Source: Mycolicibacterium sphagni (lineage in GTDB: Bacteria > Actinomycetota > Actinomycetes > Mycobacteriales > Mycobacteriaceae). Taken from it: 64,000 bases of DNA. The DNA lies in the NCBI RefSeq assembly GCF_013337765.1, contig NZ_VBSB01000012.1:1-64000 (forward strand), written 5' to 3'. The notes under the pieces were generated by a model. The model was not told where the DNA came from. It worked only from the letters and a program-made list of their open reading frames with translations, and did no database searches. The position numbers and the translations under genes are program-made. Below, piece by piece: positions 15,379 to 23,013 of this stretch (the stretch's first letter is position 1; each line of letters starts with the position of its first letter).

Positions 15379-16178
15379 CTGACACCGACCGACGGGAGCG
15401 GGGCAGGCAGTCATTCGCCGAAGTGATGACATTCCCTGCGCCGCACGATGACACGCCGGCGGCCATCGGCCTGATCGACTTCGTCTACGGCGAAATATGG
15501 TCGCGCCCGGCGCTGAGCCGCCGGGATCGCCGGTTCGTCACCCTGGCATGCGTGGCAGCGGCCGACGCCGACGCACCGTTGCGTGACCACGTGTACGCCG
15601 CCCTCAACAGTGGTGATGTGTCCATCGGTGAAATGCGGGAAACCGTGCTGCATTTCGCGGTGTACGCGGGATGGCCGAAGGCGTCGTTGTTCAACATGGT
15701 CGTCGACGAGCAATGGGAGCGGATCCATCGGGACCGCGGGCAGAGTCCGCCACCGCCGGACCCGTTGCTACCACTGATCACGCCGAGCAGCCCGGAAGGC
15801 CGGCTGCTGGTCGGCGAGCAGTCGTTCAAGGACATCAACTGCATTCCGTATGCGCCGATCCGGGACAACCCCTATTCCGGTGCTGGCATCTTGAATTTCG
15901 TCTTCGGTGAGATGTGGCTGCGCCCCGGCCTTGGCATGAAGGAACGCCGGCTGATCACGGTGGCGTGCGTGGCGTTCCAGGACACGTTGATACCGATCAT
16001 CAGCCACGTATATGCCGCGTTGAAGAGCCGCGATGTCTCCTTCGACGAGATGGAGGAGTTGGCACTGCATTTCGCGGCGTACTACGGCTGGCCGAAAGCG
16101 TCGCATCTCAATGCTGTCATCGATGAGCAGCAGCAACGGGTCCTCGAGGAGTGGCGCACCGAAACAGGCACAGCGTGA
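15375..16178 (+). CDS. Double-domain carboxymuconolactone decarboxylase-like protein
   Basis: 267 residues made of two repeats of the same CMD/AhpD-like alpha-helical unit. Repeat one (about 25-115) has GEIWSRPALSRRDRRFVTLACV, then LHFAVYAGWPKAS. Repeat two (about 165-255) has GEMWLRPGLGMKERRLITVACV, then LHFAAYYGWPKAS. The internal duplication is easy to see. CMD proteins include gamma-carboxymuconolactone decarboxylase and AhpD-type peroxidases; the CxxC of AhpD is absent, so an enzymatic lyase, isomerase or binding role is more likely. The gene overlaps both neighbours in the mycofactocin-SDR operon. Confidence 0.85.
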   Translation: MTDTDRRERGRQSFAEVMTFPAPHDDTPAAIGLIDFVYGEIWSRPALSRRDRRFVTLACVAAADADAPLRDHVYAALNSGDVSIGEMRETVLHFAVYAGWPKASLFNMVVDEQWERIHRDRGQSPPPPDPLLPLITPSSPEGRLLVGEQSFKDINCIPYAPIRDNPYSGAGILNFVFGEMWLRPGLGMKERRLITVACVAFQDTLIPIISHVYAALKSRDVSFDEMEELALHFAAYYGWPKASHLNAVIDEQQQRVLEEWRTETGTA

Positions 16179-17617
16179 TCTCGCCTGCCGGGCTGCTGAT
16201 CGGCGGCGAGCGGATCGTCGAGTCCTCGGCGGGCACCCACGACCACATCTATCCCGCGACCGGGCAGCCAAATGTCGTTGTCGCCCTGGCCGGCCCGCAG
16301 GATATCGATCGCGCAGTCGCTAACGGCTGGGAGGCGCACCGCGCCTGGATGTCGTTGACCGTCGACCGGCGCCGCGACTTGCTCATCGATCTGGCGGACC
16401 TGGTTCACGAGCATCTCGGCGAACTCGCCGAACTCAACGTCCACGACTATGCCGTACCAATCGCGTTCGCCGGCACGGCAGTACTTCTCGAGCGATTCCT
16501 GCGTCATTTCGCCGGCTACGTCGACAAACCACACGGCTCGAGCACGCCGGTCAACGGTTCGTTCGACATCAACCTCATCGAGCGTGAGCCGTACGGCGTC
16601 GTCGCCGTCATCGCCCCATGGAACGGTGCGCTGGCCGTCGCAGCTTCCTGTGTGGCGCCAGCCCTGGCCGCCGGAAACGCGGTTGTGTTCAAGCCCTCTG
16701 AGCTTGCGCCCCTGGCGGCACTCCGATTCGGTGAACTCTGCGTGGCGGCGGGGCTGCCGCCCGGGCTGGTCAACGTCGTGCCCGCCGGCGCCGATGGTGG
16801 CGACGCACTGGCCCGCCACTCGGGCATCCGCAAGGTCCACTTCACCGGTGGCGGCGCGACCGCTCGTAAGGTCATCGCCGCGGCCGCGACAAACCTCACG
16901 CCGGTTGTGGCGGAGTTGGGTGGTAAATCGGCCAACATCGTCTTCGACGATGCCGACCTGCAGGCCGCCGCGACACTGGCTGCTCACCAGGGGCCGCTGA
17001 TGCAGTCCGGACAGAGCTGCGCCTGCGCCAGCCGGATCCTGGTGCAGGATGCGGTCTATGACGAATTCACCGACACGTTCCTCGCGAGGATTGCCGAGGC
17101 GAAGATCGGTGACCCCCTGGACCCGACCGTCACATTCGGGCCCGTGATCGCTCAGAGCGCCGTCGATCGGATCCTGGCGGCGATCGGCGATGCGGCGGGT
17201 CAAGGGGCGGGGGAGCTGCTCACCGGCGGCAGACGCATCGGCGGTGAACTGGCGACGGGCTATTACATTGAGCCGACAGTGTTCGGCGATGTTGACAACG
17301 CTTCGGAGCTGGCCCAGATCGAGACGTTCGGACCGGTGGTATCGGTGATCAGATTCCGCGACGCCGACGAAGCGGTGTCGATCGCCAACGACAGTTCCTT
17401 CGGCCTCAACGCATTCGTTCATACCCGAGACCTCGCTCGCGCGCACGGTGTCGCCCGGCGATTGGAGGCGGGATCGGTCTGGGTCAACACGTTCAGCGAC
17501 ATGGCGCCGCAAGGGCCCTACGGCGGCTACAAGCAGAGCGGTTTCGGCCGCACGGGCGGGCTCGAGGGGCTGCACGAATTCCTCCAAGTCAAGAACATCC
17601 GCATCGGAATGCGCTGA
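16175..17617 (+). CDS. Aldehyde dehydrogenase (SDR operon)
   Basis: 480 residues from the GTG at 16175, which overlaps the CMD stop as GTGA; a GTG at 16151 is an alternative. ALDH hallmarks are IAPWNGALAVAASCVAPALAAGN, the general-base Glu in VVAELGGKSANIVF, and the nucleophilic Cys in SGQSCACASR. The terminal GPYGGYKQSGFGR is also present. It oxidises an aldehyde to the acid with NAD(P), the natural step after an alcohol dehydrogenase. It closes the four-gene operon, so the pathway inferred is alcohol to aldehyde or ketone to acid. Confidence 0.92.
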   Translation: MISPAGLLIGGERIVESSAGTHDHIYPATGQPNVVVALAGPQDIDRAVANGWEAHRAWMSLTVDRRRDLLIDLADLVHEHLGELAELNVHDYAVPIAFAGTAVLLERFLRHFAGYVDKPHGSSTPVNGSFDINLIEREPYGVVAVIAPWNGALAVAASCVAPALAAGNAVVFKPSELAPLAALRFGELCVAAGLPPGLVNVVPAGADGGDALARHSGIRKVHFTGGGATARKVIAAAATNLTPVVAELGGKSANIVFDDADLQAAATLAAHQGPLMQSGQSCACASRILVQDAVYDEFTDTFLARIAEAKIGDPLDPTVTFGPVIAQSAVDRILAAIGDAAGQGAGELLTGGRRIGGELATGYYIEPTVFGDVDNASELAQIETFGPVVSVIRFRDADEAVSIANDSSFGLNAFVHTRDLARAHGVARRLEAGSVWVNTFSDMAPQGPYGGYKQSGFGRTGGLEGLHEFLQVKNIRIGMR

Positions 17618-17664
17618 CCGCTCGCTGTCGCTGGTTGACACGAGGCGGCCCTGCTGCGACAGTG

Positions 17665-17682
17665 TTTTATCGATCGATCAAA
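17665..17682. promoter_or_regulatory. Operator half of the TGATCGATCGATCA regulon, in front of SDR 3
   Basis: TTTTATCGATCGATCAAA differs by one base from the perfect 18-bp palindrome at 19270-19287. It lies 52 bases before the ATG of the third SDR. The TetR gene between the two sites is the likely binder. Confidence 0.75.
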
Positions 17683-17734
17683 TTTTGGTCGACGTGCTGA
17701 CGTGTTATCGGGTTCTCCGGAGACGAGGGTATTC

Positions 17735-18574
17735 ATGGCTGGAAGAGTCGAAGGCAAGGTCGCTTTCATTACCGGTGCCGCGCGCGGCCAGGGCCGCAGT
17801 CACGCGGTCCGGTTGGCGCAGGAGGGTGCCGACATCATCGCTGTCGATGTGTGCAAGCGCATCAGCAGCAATGACGACATTCCCGCGCCGACGCCCGATG
17901 ACCTGGCCGAGACGGCGGATCTGGTCAAGGGTCTCAATCGCAGGATCGTGACGGCGGAGGTCGATGTCCGTGACTACGACGCCCTGAAGGCCGCCGTCGA
18001 CGGCGGTGTCGAACAACTCGGCCGGTTGGACATCATCGTGGCCAACGCCGGCATCGGCAACGGCGGCCAGACGCTGGATCACGTCAGCGAGTCGGACTGG
18101 GCCGACATGATCGACGTGAACCTGTCCGGTGTCTGGAAGAGTGTGAAAGCTGCTGTACCCCATCTGATTTCAGCAGGACGTGGTGGTTCGATCATTCTGA
18201 CCAGTTCCGTGGGTGGGTTGAAGGCCTACGCCCACACCGGCCACTACATCGCCGCCAAGCACGGTGTGGTCGGATTGATGCGGACATTCGCCGTCGAGTT
18301 GGGGCACCACTCCATCCGGGTGAATTCGGTTCATCCCACCAACGTCAACACCCCGCTGTTCATGAACGAGGGCACGATGAGGCTGTTCCGTCCGGACCTG
18401 GAGAATCCTGGGCCTGACGATATGGCCGTGGTGGCCCAGATGATGCACGTGCTGCCGATCGGCTGGGTCGAGCCGGTCGATATCAGTAATGCGGTGCTGT
18501 TCTTGGCTTCTGACGAGGCGCGTTATGTCACCGGTCTGACGATGACGGTGGATGGCGGAAGCATGCTCAAGTAG
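17735..18574 (+). CDS. Third mycofactocin-type SDR oxidoreductase
   Basis: 279 residues from the ATG at 17735 (MAGRVEGKVAFITG), with GAGG eight bases upstream. It has the cofactor motif GAARGQGRSHAVRLAQEG. The insert segment VDVCKRISSNDDIPAPTPDDLAETADLV is of the mycofactocin-dependent type, and YIAAKHG holds the catalytic Tyr-Lys. It stands alone on the plus strand and its end overlaps the convergent TetR gene by eight bases. The operator at 17665 is shared with the ferredoxin/P450/ALDH operon at 19313, so it probably oxidises an alcohol formed by the P450. Confidence 0.9.
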   Translation: MAGRVEGKVAFITGAARGQGRSHAVRLAQEGADIIAVDVCKRISSNDDIPAPTPDDLAETADLVKGLNRRIVTAEVDVRDYDALKAAVDGGVEQLGRLDIIVANAGIGNGGQTLDHVSESDWADMIDVNLSGVWKSVKAAVPHLISAGRGGSIILTSSVGGLKAYAHTGHYIAAKHGVVGLMRTFAVELGHHSIRVNSVHPTNVNTPLFMNEGTMRLFRPDLENPGPDDMAVVAQMMHVLPIGWVEPVDISNAVLFLASDEARYVTGLTMTVDGGSMLK

Positions 18575-19175
18575 CTTGTGCGTGCTCGGTGGAGGCGAAC
18601 CGCTTCAGGAAGCGCTCCACCAGCTCTCGCATCTCCTCGTGGCCCTCGGTCATCCCGATGGCGCTCTCGTTGCCCAGGCTTCGGGCGATCTGTGCAACGA
18701 GCATCGAGATCGCCACGGGCGGATATTCGTTGAGGTCCACTCCCTGCGCGCGCAGGGCGACTGTGGCAGCAGCGGTTTCGATGTCGCGGACGCGTTCGGC
18801 ATAGGACTTGAGTTCGGCGCTGATCACCTTGCGATGGTTGGCCAGCGCGACAAATTCCGCGTACAAGCCCGTCCAGCGCGGATCGGTGTTGATGGTCCAT
18901 AGGGCTCGCAACGGTTCATCGGCGCTGATCGCCTGGCGCATCCGGGCCAGCGAGGCATCGGCGCCGGCCCGCATCACAGCGACAAACAGGTCGTCCATCG
19001 CCGGAAAGTAGTAGTACACGAGGGCGGACCGGACCCCGGCGCGTGCTGCCACGCGCCGGGATGTCGCGGCGGCGTAGCCCTCCTCGAGCATGATCTGAGC
19101 GGTCGCCTCCATCAGGCGTTCACGCGCACCGGCATCTTTTTCTTTGGTCTTTGCGGTCGATGCCATAGCCGTCAT
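18567..19175 (-). CDS. TetR-family regulator of the SDR/P450 module
   Basis: 202 residues from the ATG at 19175 (MTAMASTAKTKEKD); the ATG at 19166 has a better-spaced GGGAAG site and is equally possible. The HTH lies at about residues 15-60 (GARERLMEATAQIMLEEGYAAATSRRVAARAGVRSALVYYYF). It is placed between two copies of the TTTGATCGATCGATCAAA-type palindrome, one before the SDR and one before the ferredoxin gene, which is the natural layout for a repressor of both. The 137 bases upstream to 19312 contain that second operator and no other gene. Confidence 0.9.
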   Translation of the reverse strand: MTAMASTAKTKEKDAGARERLMEATAQIMLEEGYAAATSRRVAARAGVRSALVYYYFPAMDDLFVAVMRAGADASLARMRQAISADEPLRALWTINTDPRWTGLYAEFVALANHRKVISAELKSYAERVRDIETAAATVALRAQGVDLNEYPPVAISMLVAQIARSLGNESAIGMTEGHEEMRELVERFLKRFASTEHAQAT

Positions 19176-19269
19176 CTTCCCAGGAGCAATCCACACTTGG
19201 CTAGACGAGGTCCCGGCCCGCCTGTTGACCCCCGATTTCCGCCCGTGGTAAACATGTCTAGGCGCAGAA

Positions 19270-19287
19270 TTTGATCGATCGATCAAA
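19270..19287. promoter_or_regulatory. Perfect 18-bp palindromic operator before the ferredoxin/P450 operon
   Basis: TTTGATCGATCGATCAAA is a perfect inverted repeat 26 bases before the ferredoxin ATG. With the near-identical copy at 17665-17682 it defines a two-promoter local regulon around the TetR gene. Confidence 0.85.
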
Positions 19288-19312
19288 ATGGACTCACGAC
19301 GCGGAGGGCTCA

Positions 19313-19528
19313 ATGACGACGGCTCGTTGGCGTGTGCATGTGGACCGGAACCTGTGTGAGGGCCATGCCTTGTGCGTCGAGCTCGCCGCTGAGGTCTTCG
19401 ATGTCGATTCCACCGACCAGGCCACCAGCGTCGAATCGCCTGCCGACGAGATGCGTGAGCAGGTCGAGGCCGCGGTGGCCGCCTGTCCTCGCCAAGCCAT
19501 CAGCATCGTGAAAGGCCCGCAACAGTGA
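19313..19528 (+). CDS. [3Fe-4S] ferredoxin
   Basis: 71 residues from the ATG at 19313 with a GGAGGG ribosome site at 19303-19308. The cluster ligands follow the mycobacterial one-cluster pattern: LCEGHALC, where the second Cys position is replaced by a non-Cys residue, and a final ACPRQAI. This favours a [3Fe-4S] over a [4Fe-4S] cluster. Its stop overlaps the GTG of the P450 gene, so it is almost certainly the electron donor of that P450, in turn reduced by a ferredoxin reductase such as the FprA encoded at 33774. Confidence 0.92.
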   Translation: MTTARWRVHVDRNLCEGHALCVELAAEVFDVDSTDQATSVESPADEMREQVEAAVAACPRQAISIVKGPQQ

Positions 19529-20805
19529 CCGACTTCGCAACAACGGACTACTTCTCCGACCAGGACATCGCCCAAGATCCCTACGATTACCTGGACTATC
19601 TGCGCGCGCAGAATCCGGTGTTCCGTGAGCCCAACTACGGAGTCGTCGCGGTCACCGGGTACGACGAGGCCGTCGCGGCATTCAAGGACTACGAGACGTT
19701 TTCGGCCGTCAACGCGATCGGCGGCCCGTTCCCGCCGCTGCCGTTCGTCCCCGTCGGCGACGATATCTCCGAGCAGATCGAGGCGCACCGGCATCTGTTT
19801 CCGATCAACGAAATGATGGTGGTGATGGATCCGCCGGAGCACACCCGTGCGCGTTCACTGCTGAGTCGACTGCTGACCCCCGCACGGCTGAAGGAAAACG
19901 AAGACTTCATGTGGGAGCTGGCCGATCTTCAGCTCGACGAATTCATCGCCAACGGCAGGTGTGAGCTACTGGCCGAGTACGGGAAGCCCTTCGCCACGTT
20001 GGTGATCGCCGACCTGCTTGGCGTTCCGGCCGACGACCGCGCGGAGTTCCGCAAGAGTCTCGGGGCGGGCAAGGAACCCGGAAGTGCGGTCGGCGCACTG
20101 GATCACACGCCCGTCGCGGTAAACCCCCTGGAGTGGCTGGACGGCAAGTTCACCGGCTATATCGATGAGCGGCGCCGGCAGCCGCGTGCGGACGTCTTGA
20201 ATTCGCTTGCGGCGGCGACGTATCCGGACGGGACGACACCGGAGGTCGTCGACGTGGTCCGCGCGGCGACGTTCTTGTTCGCCGCAGGGCAGGAAACGGT
20301 GGTCAAGCTGCTCAGCGCCTCAACGCGAGTGCTGGCCGAGCGCCCCGATCTTCAGGACAAGCTGCGTGCGGACCGTAGCCTGATCGGCAACTTCATCGAG
20401 GAGTCGCTCCGCATCGAGAGCCCGACGAAGGTCGACTTCAGGCTGGCGCGCAAGACCACCAGTCTGGGCGGCGTCGACATCAAGGCCGGCACCGTGCTGA
20501 TGCTGTGCCTGGGGGCCGCCAACCGTGACCCGCGCAAATTCGAGCAGCCCGACGAATTCCTGCTCGACCGCAAGAATGTTCGCGAGCACATCACGTTCGG
20601 CCGTGGCATCCACACCTGCGCAGGCGCGCCACTGGCCCGGGTCGAGGCCAAAGTCACGTTGAACCGGCTGCTGGATCGCATGAGCGATATCGCTATCGAC
20701 GAAGCCCAGCACGGTCTGGCCGGGGAGCGTCGTTACCGCTACGAGCCGACGTTCCTGCTGCGCGGCCTGAGCGAACTGCACCTCACCTTTACAACCGTCG
20801 CCTGA
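19525..20805 (+). CDS. Cytochrome P450
   Basis: 426 residues with a GTG start overlapping the ferredoxin stop. The heme-binding loop is FGRGIHTCAGAPLAR, with the thiolate Cys near residue 371. The I-helix AAGQETVVKLL carries Gly-x-Glu-Thr in place of the usual Gly-x-Asp/Glu-Thr, a normal variant, and the K-helix EESLR is present. It is a soluble bacterial P450 expected to hydroxylate a lipophilic substrate. It is coupled with its ferredoxin and followed 15 bases later by an aldehyde dehydrogenase. With the co-regulated SDR this gives a P450 to alcohol to aldehyde to acid route (inference). Confidence 0.93.
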   Translation: MTDFATTDYFSDQDIAQDPYDYLDYLRAQNPVFREPNYGVVAVTGYDEAVAAFKDYETFSAVNAIGGPFPPLPFVPVGDDISEQIEAHRHLFPINEMMVVMDPPEHTRARSLLSRLLTPARLKENEDFMWELADLQLDEFIANGRCELLAEYGKPFATLVIADLLGVPADDRAEFRKSLGAGKEPGSAVGALDHTPVAVNPLEWLDGKFTGYIDERRRQPRADVLNSLAAATYPDGTTPEVVDVVRAATFLFAAGQETVVKLLSASTRVLAERPDLQDKLRADRSLIGNFIEESLRIESPTKVDFRLARKTTSLGGVDIKAGTVLMLCLGAANRDPRKFEQPDEFLLDRKNVREHITFGRGIHTCAGAPLARVEAKVTLNRLLDRMSDIAIDEAQHGLAGERRYRYEPTFLLRGLSELHLTFTTVA

Positions 20806-20820
20806 AGCCAGGGGAGCCCG

Positions 20821-22275
20821 ATGACGCTGCAGACCGTACTCGACGACATTGCTCGGCGCCCCGGCACCGGTGAGCGGATTCAGATCATCAACCCGGCCAC
20901 CGAAGAACCGATAGCCGAGTTCACCGACGGGGGCGCCCAGGCCGTCAACAATGCGGTTGCGCGCGCTCGAGCGAGTTTCGAGTCGGGGGTGTGGTCGGGT
21001 AAGCCCGGCAACGAGCGGGCCAAAGTGTTGTGGCGGATTGCCGATCTGATCGACGAGCACGCCGCCGATCTCGCCGAGATCGATTCGTTCAACACCGGTA
21101 TGCCCTACATGCAGGCACGCATGATCACCTCGACCTGCGCCGAGATGTTCCGCTACTACGCGGGCTGGTGCACGAAGCTCGAAGGCATCGCCCACGACGT
21201 GCAGCAGACCGGCGGTATCACCGGCGCGTTCTCCACCATGCACGCTTACACACTCAAAGAGCCGTACGGCGTGGTCGGGCTGATCTTCCCGTGGAACGGG
21301 CCGATCTTCAACTTCTGCGCGAAACTCGCCCCGGCCCTGGCGGCTGGCTGCAGTAGCGTCGTCAAACCCGCTGAGGAGACACCGCTTTCAGCGTTACTGC
21401 TGGAACGGATCTTGGTTCAGGCGGGCATTCCCGACGGTGTCGTCAACCTCGTCACGGGCTATGGGCACACGGCCGGCGCGGCCCTGGCCGAACATCCTGG
21501 CGTCGACAAGATCGCGTTCACCGGTTCCACCGAGGTGGGCAAGCGAATCGCGCAGGCGGCGGCGGGCGACCTCAAGCGGGTCACTTTGGAACTCGGCGGA
21601 AAGTCGCCGGTCCTGATCTACGACGACGCCGATCTGAGCATGGCGACCACCATGGCGTCCATGGGTATCTTCATCCACTCCGGCCAGGGATGTATCTGCG
21701 GCTCAAGGATTTTCGCTCACCGCAAGGTCTACGACCAGGTCGTGGAGTCGGTGGCCGCCATGGCCAACTCGGTACAGCTCGGTGGACCGAAAGAAGAGAA
21801 TGCCCTCATCGGTCCGCTCATCAGCGAGAAACAGCTCAATCGCGTCATGGGATTCATCGATGAGGGAAGGCGCGACGGCGTCGAGGTGGTGGCCGGGGGG
21901 CACCGCCTCGACCGTCGAGGATACTTCGTACACCCCACCGTGCTCACCGACGTCGACCCCGGCATGCGGTTGTATCAGCAGGAGATCTTCGGGCCCGTCG
22001 TCGCGGTCCTGCCTTTCGATGACGACGACGAAGTGGTCGCATTGGCCAACGACTCCGACTACGGCCTCGCTGCGACGGTGTGGACCAAGGACATCGCCCG
22101 TGCGCACCGCCTGGCCAAGCGCATCCAGTCGGGCACCGTCACGTTGAACTGTCAGATGGTGTTCGATCACTCGATGCCGTTCGGCGGCTACAAGCAGTCC
22201 GGTTGGGGCTACGAATGGGGCCGCGCGGGCATCGAAAGCTACCTGCAGACCAAGACGGTCTACGCGCAGCTGTAA
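20821..22275 (+). CDS. Aldehyde dehydrogenase (P450 operon)
   Basis: 484 residues, with GGGGA ahead of the ATG. Motifs are FPWNGPIFNFCAKLAPALAAG, the FTGSTEVGKRIAQ cofactor loop, Glu in TLELGGKSPVLIYDDAD, and the nucleophilic Cys in SGQGCICGSR. PFGGYKQSGWGYEWG lies at the C terminus. It is a typical NAD-dependent ALDH and the last gene of the ferredoxin-P450-ALDH operon. It is not especially similar to the ALDH at 16175, so the two modules probably treat different aldehydes. Confidence 0.93.
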   Translation: MTLQTVLDDIARRPGTGERIQIINPATEEPIAEFTDGGAQAVNNAVARARASFESGVWSGKPGNERAKVLWRIADLIDEHAADLAEIDSFNTGMPYMQARMITSTCAEMFRYYAGWCTKLEGIAHDVQQTGGITGAFSTMHAYTLKEPYGVVGLIFPWNGPIFNFCAKLAPALAAGCSSVVKPAEETPLSALLLERILVQAGIPDGVVNLVTGYGHTAGAALAEHPGVDKIAFTGSTEVGKRIAQAAAGDLKRVTLELGGKSPVLIYDDADLSMATTMASMGIFIHSGQGCICGSRIFAHRKVYDQVVESVAAMANSVQLGGPKEENALIGPLISEKQLNRVMGFIDEGRRDGVEVVAGGHRLDRRGYFVHPTVLTDVDPGMRLYQQEIFGPVVAVLPFDDDDEVVALANDSDYGLAATVWTKDIARAHRLAKRIQSGTVTLNCQMVFDHSMPFGGYKQSGWGYEWGRAGIESYLQTKTVYAQL

Positions 22276-22308
22276 AACGGGGTTGCACTGCTGATGCACT
22301 ATTGAGCC

Positions 22309-22974
22309 ATGCTCATCCATCCGTGGGACGCGACGCATGACGCCGCCGAATGGCGGGACTGGTTGGCGACGACCGACCGGTTCGGCGTGCTCGCGGTCAA
22401 CAATGTCGACCCCGGCCAGGCCCCCCTGCTGCTGCCCACTCACTTCACCCTGGCCGGTGAGGAACTGCTGATCCATCTGGCCCGGCCCAACCCGGTGTGG
22501 CCGCATCTGGAAGCCGCCGCCGAGGCGCGGCTGGCGGTGATCGGTGACTACGCCTTCATCCCGACGTATTGGCGGGCCAAGGCCGGCGGCCCCGACGAGG
22601 ACGGCGTGCCGACCAGTTATTATTCGTCGGTGCAATTCGTCTGCTGCCCAACGATTGTCGACGATCCGCAGGGCAAGGTCGACATCCTGGTGAGCCAGCT
22701 CGACGACTTTCAACCCGAGGGCCGTCACGCCGAGGTCGCCGTCGGGGAAGACCCGTACGGCCGGATGCTGCCGGGTATCCGCGGTGTGCGGCTGGCGATC
22801 ACACGGGTGGAGGCCAAGTTCAAATACGACGACGCCAATCCGATCGAGCATCGGCAGCGGGTCATCGGCAATCTCGAGGAGCGCGATCGCGGGCTCGACG
22901 CCGGGGCAGCCGCCCAGCAGCGGCGCCGTCTGTCGGCCATCGGCGACTGGCGTACCCGCCGAGACCCGTCCTGA
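22309..22974 (+). CDS. PaiB-like FMN-binding protein
   Basis: 221 residues resembling the PaiB/FMN-binding split-barrel family: THFTLAGEELLIHLARPNPVWPHL, then VIGDYAFIPTYW, and the C-terminal VEAKFKYDDANPIEHRQRVIGNLEER. The B. subtilis family member was named as a transcriptional regulator, but the fold is that of flavin-nucleotide oxidoreductases; there is no HTH here, so a flavoprotein role is preferred. It lies 33 bases after the ALDH gene and may be read through from it. The molybdoenzyme gene downstream has its own promoter. Confidence 0.8.
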   Translation: MLIHPWDATHDAAEWRDWLATTDRFGVLAVNNVDPGQAPLLLPTHFTLAGEELLIHLARPNPVWPHLEAAAEARLAVIGDYAFIPTYWRAKAGGPDEDGVPTSYYSSVQFVCCPTIVDDPQGKVDILVSQLDDFQPEGRHAEVAVGEDPYGRMLPGIRGVRLAITRVEAKFKYDDANPIEHRQRVIGNLEERDRGLDAGAAAQQRRRLSAIGDWRTRRDPS

Positions 22975-22977
22975 CCA

Positions 22978-23013
22978 TTGCGCCGGCCTCCGCCGCGTGC
23001 CTAATATGGACAG
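22978..23013 (+). promoter_or_regulatory. Promoter of the molybdoenzyme gene, leaderless type
   Basis: TTGCGC at 22978-22983, an 18-base spacer and TAATAT at 23002-23007 form a sigma-A promoter. The GTG start codon at 23014 follows the -10 box after six bases, where the transcript should begin, so the mRNA is expected to be leaderless. No ribosome site is present. Confidence 0.65.
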
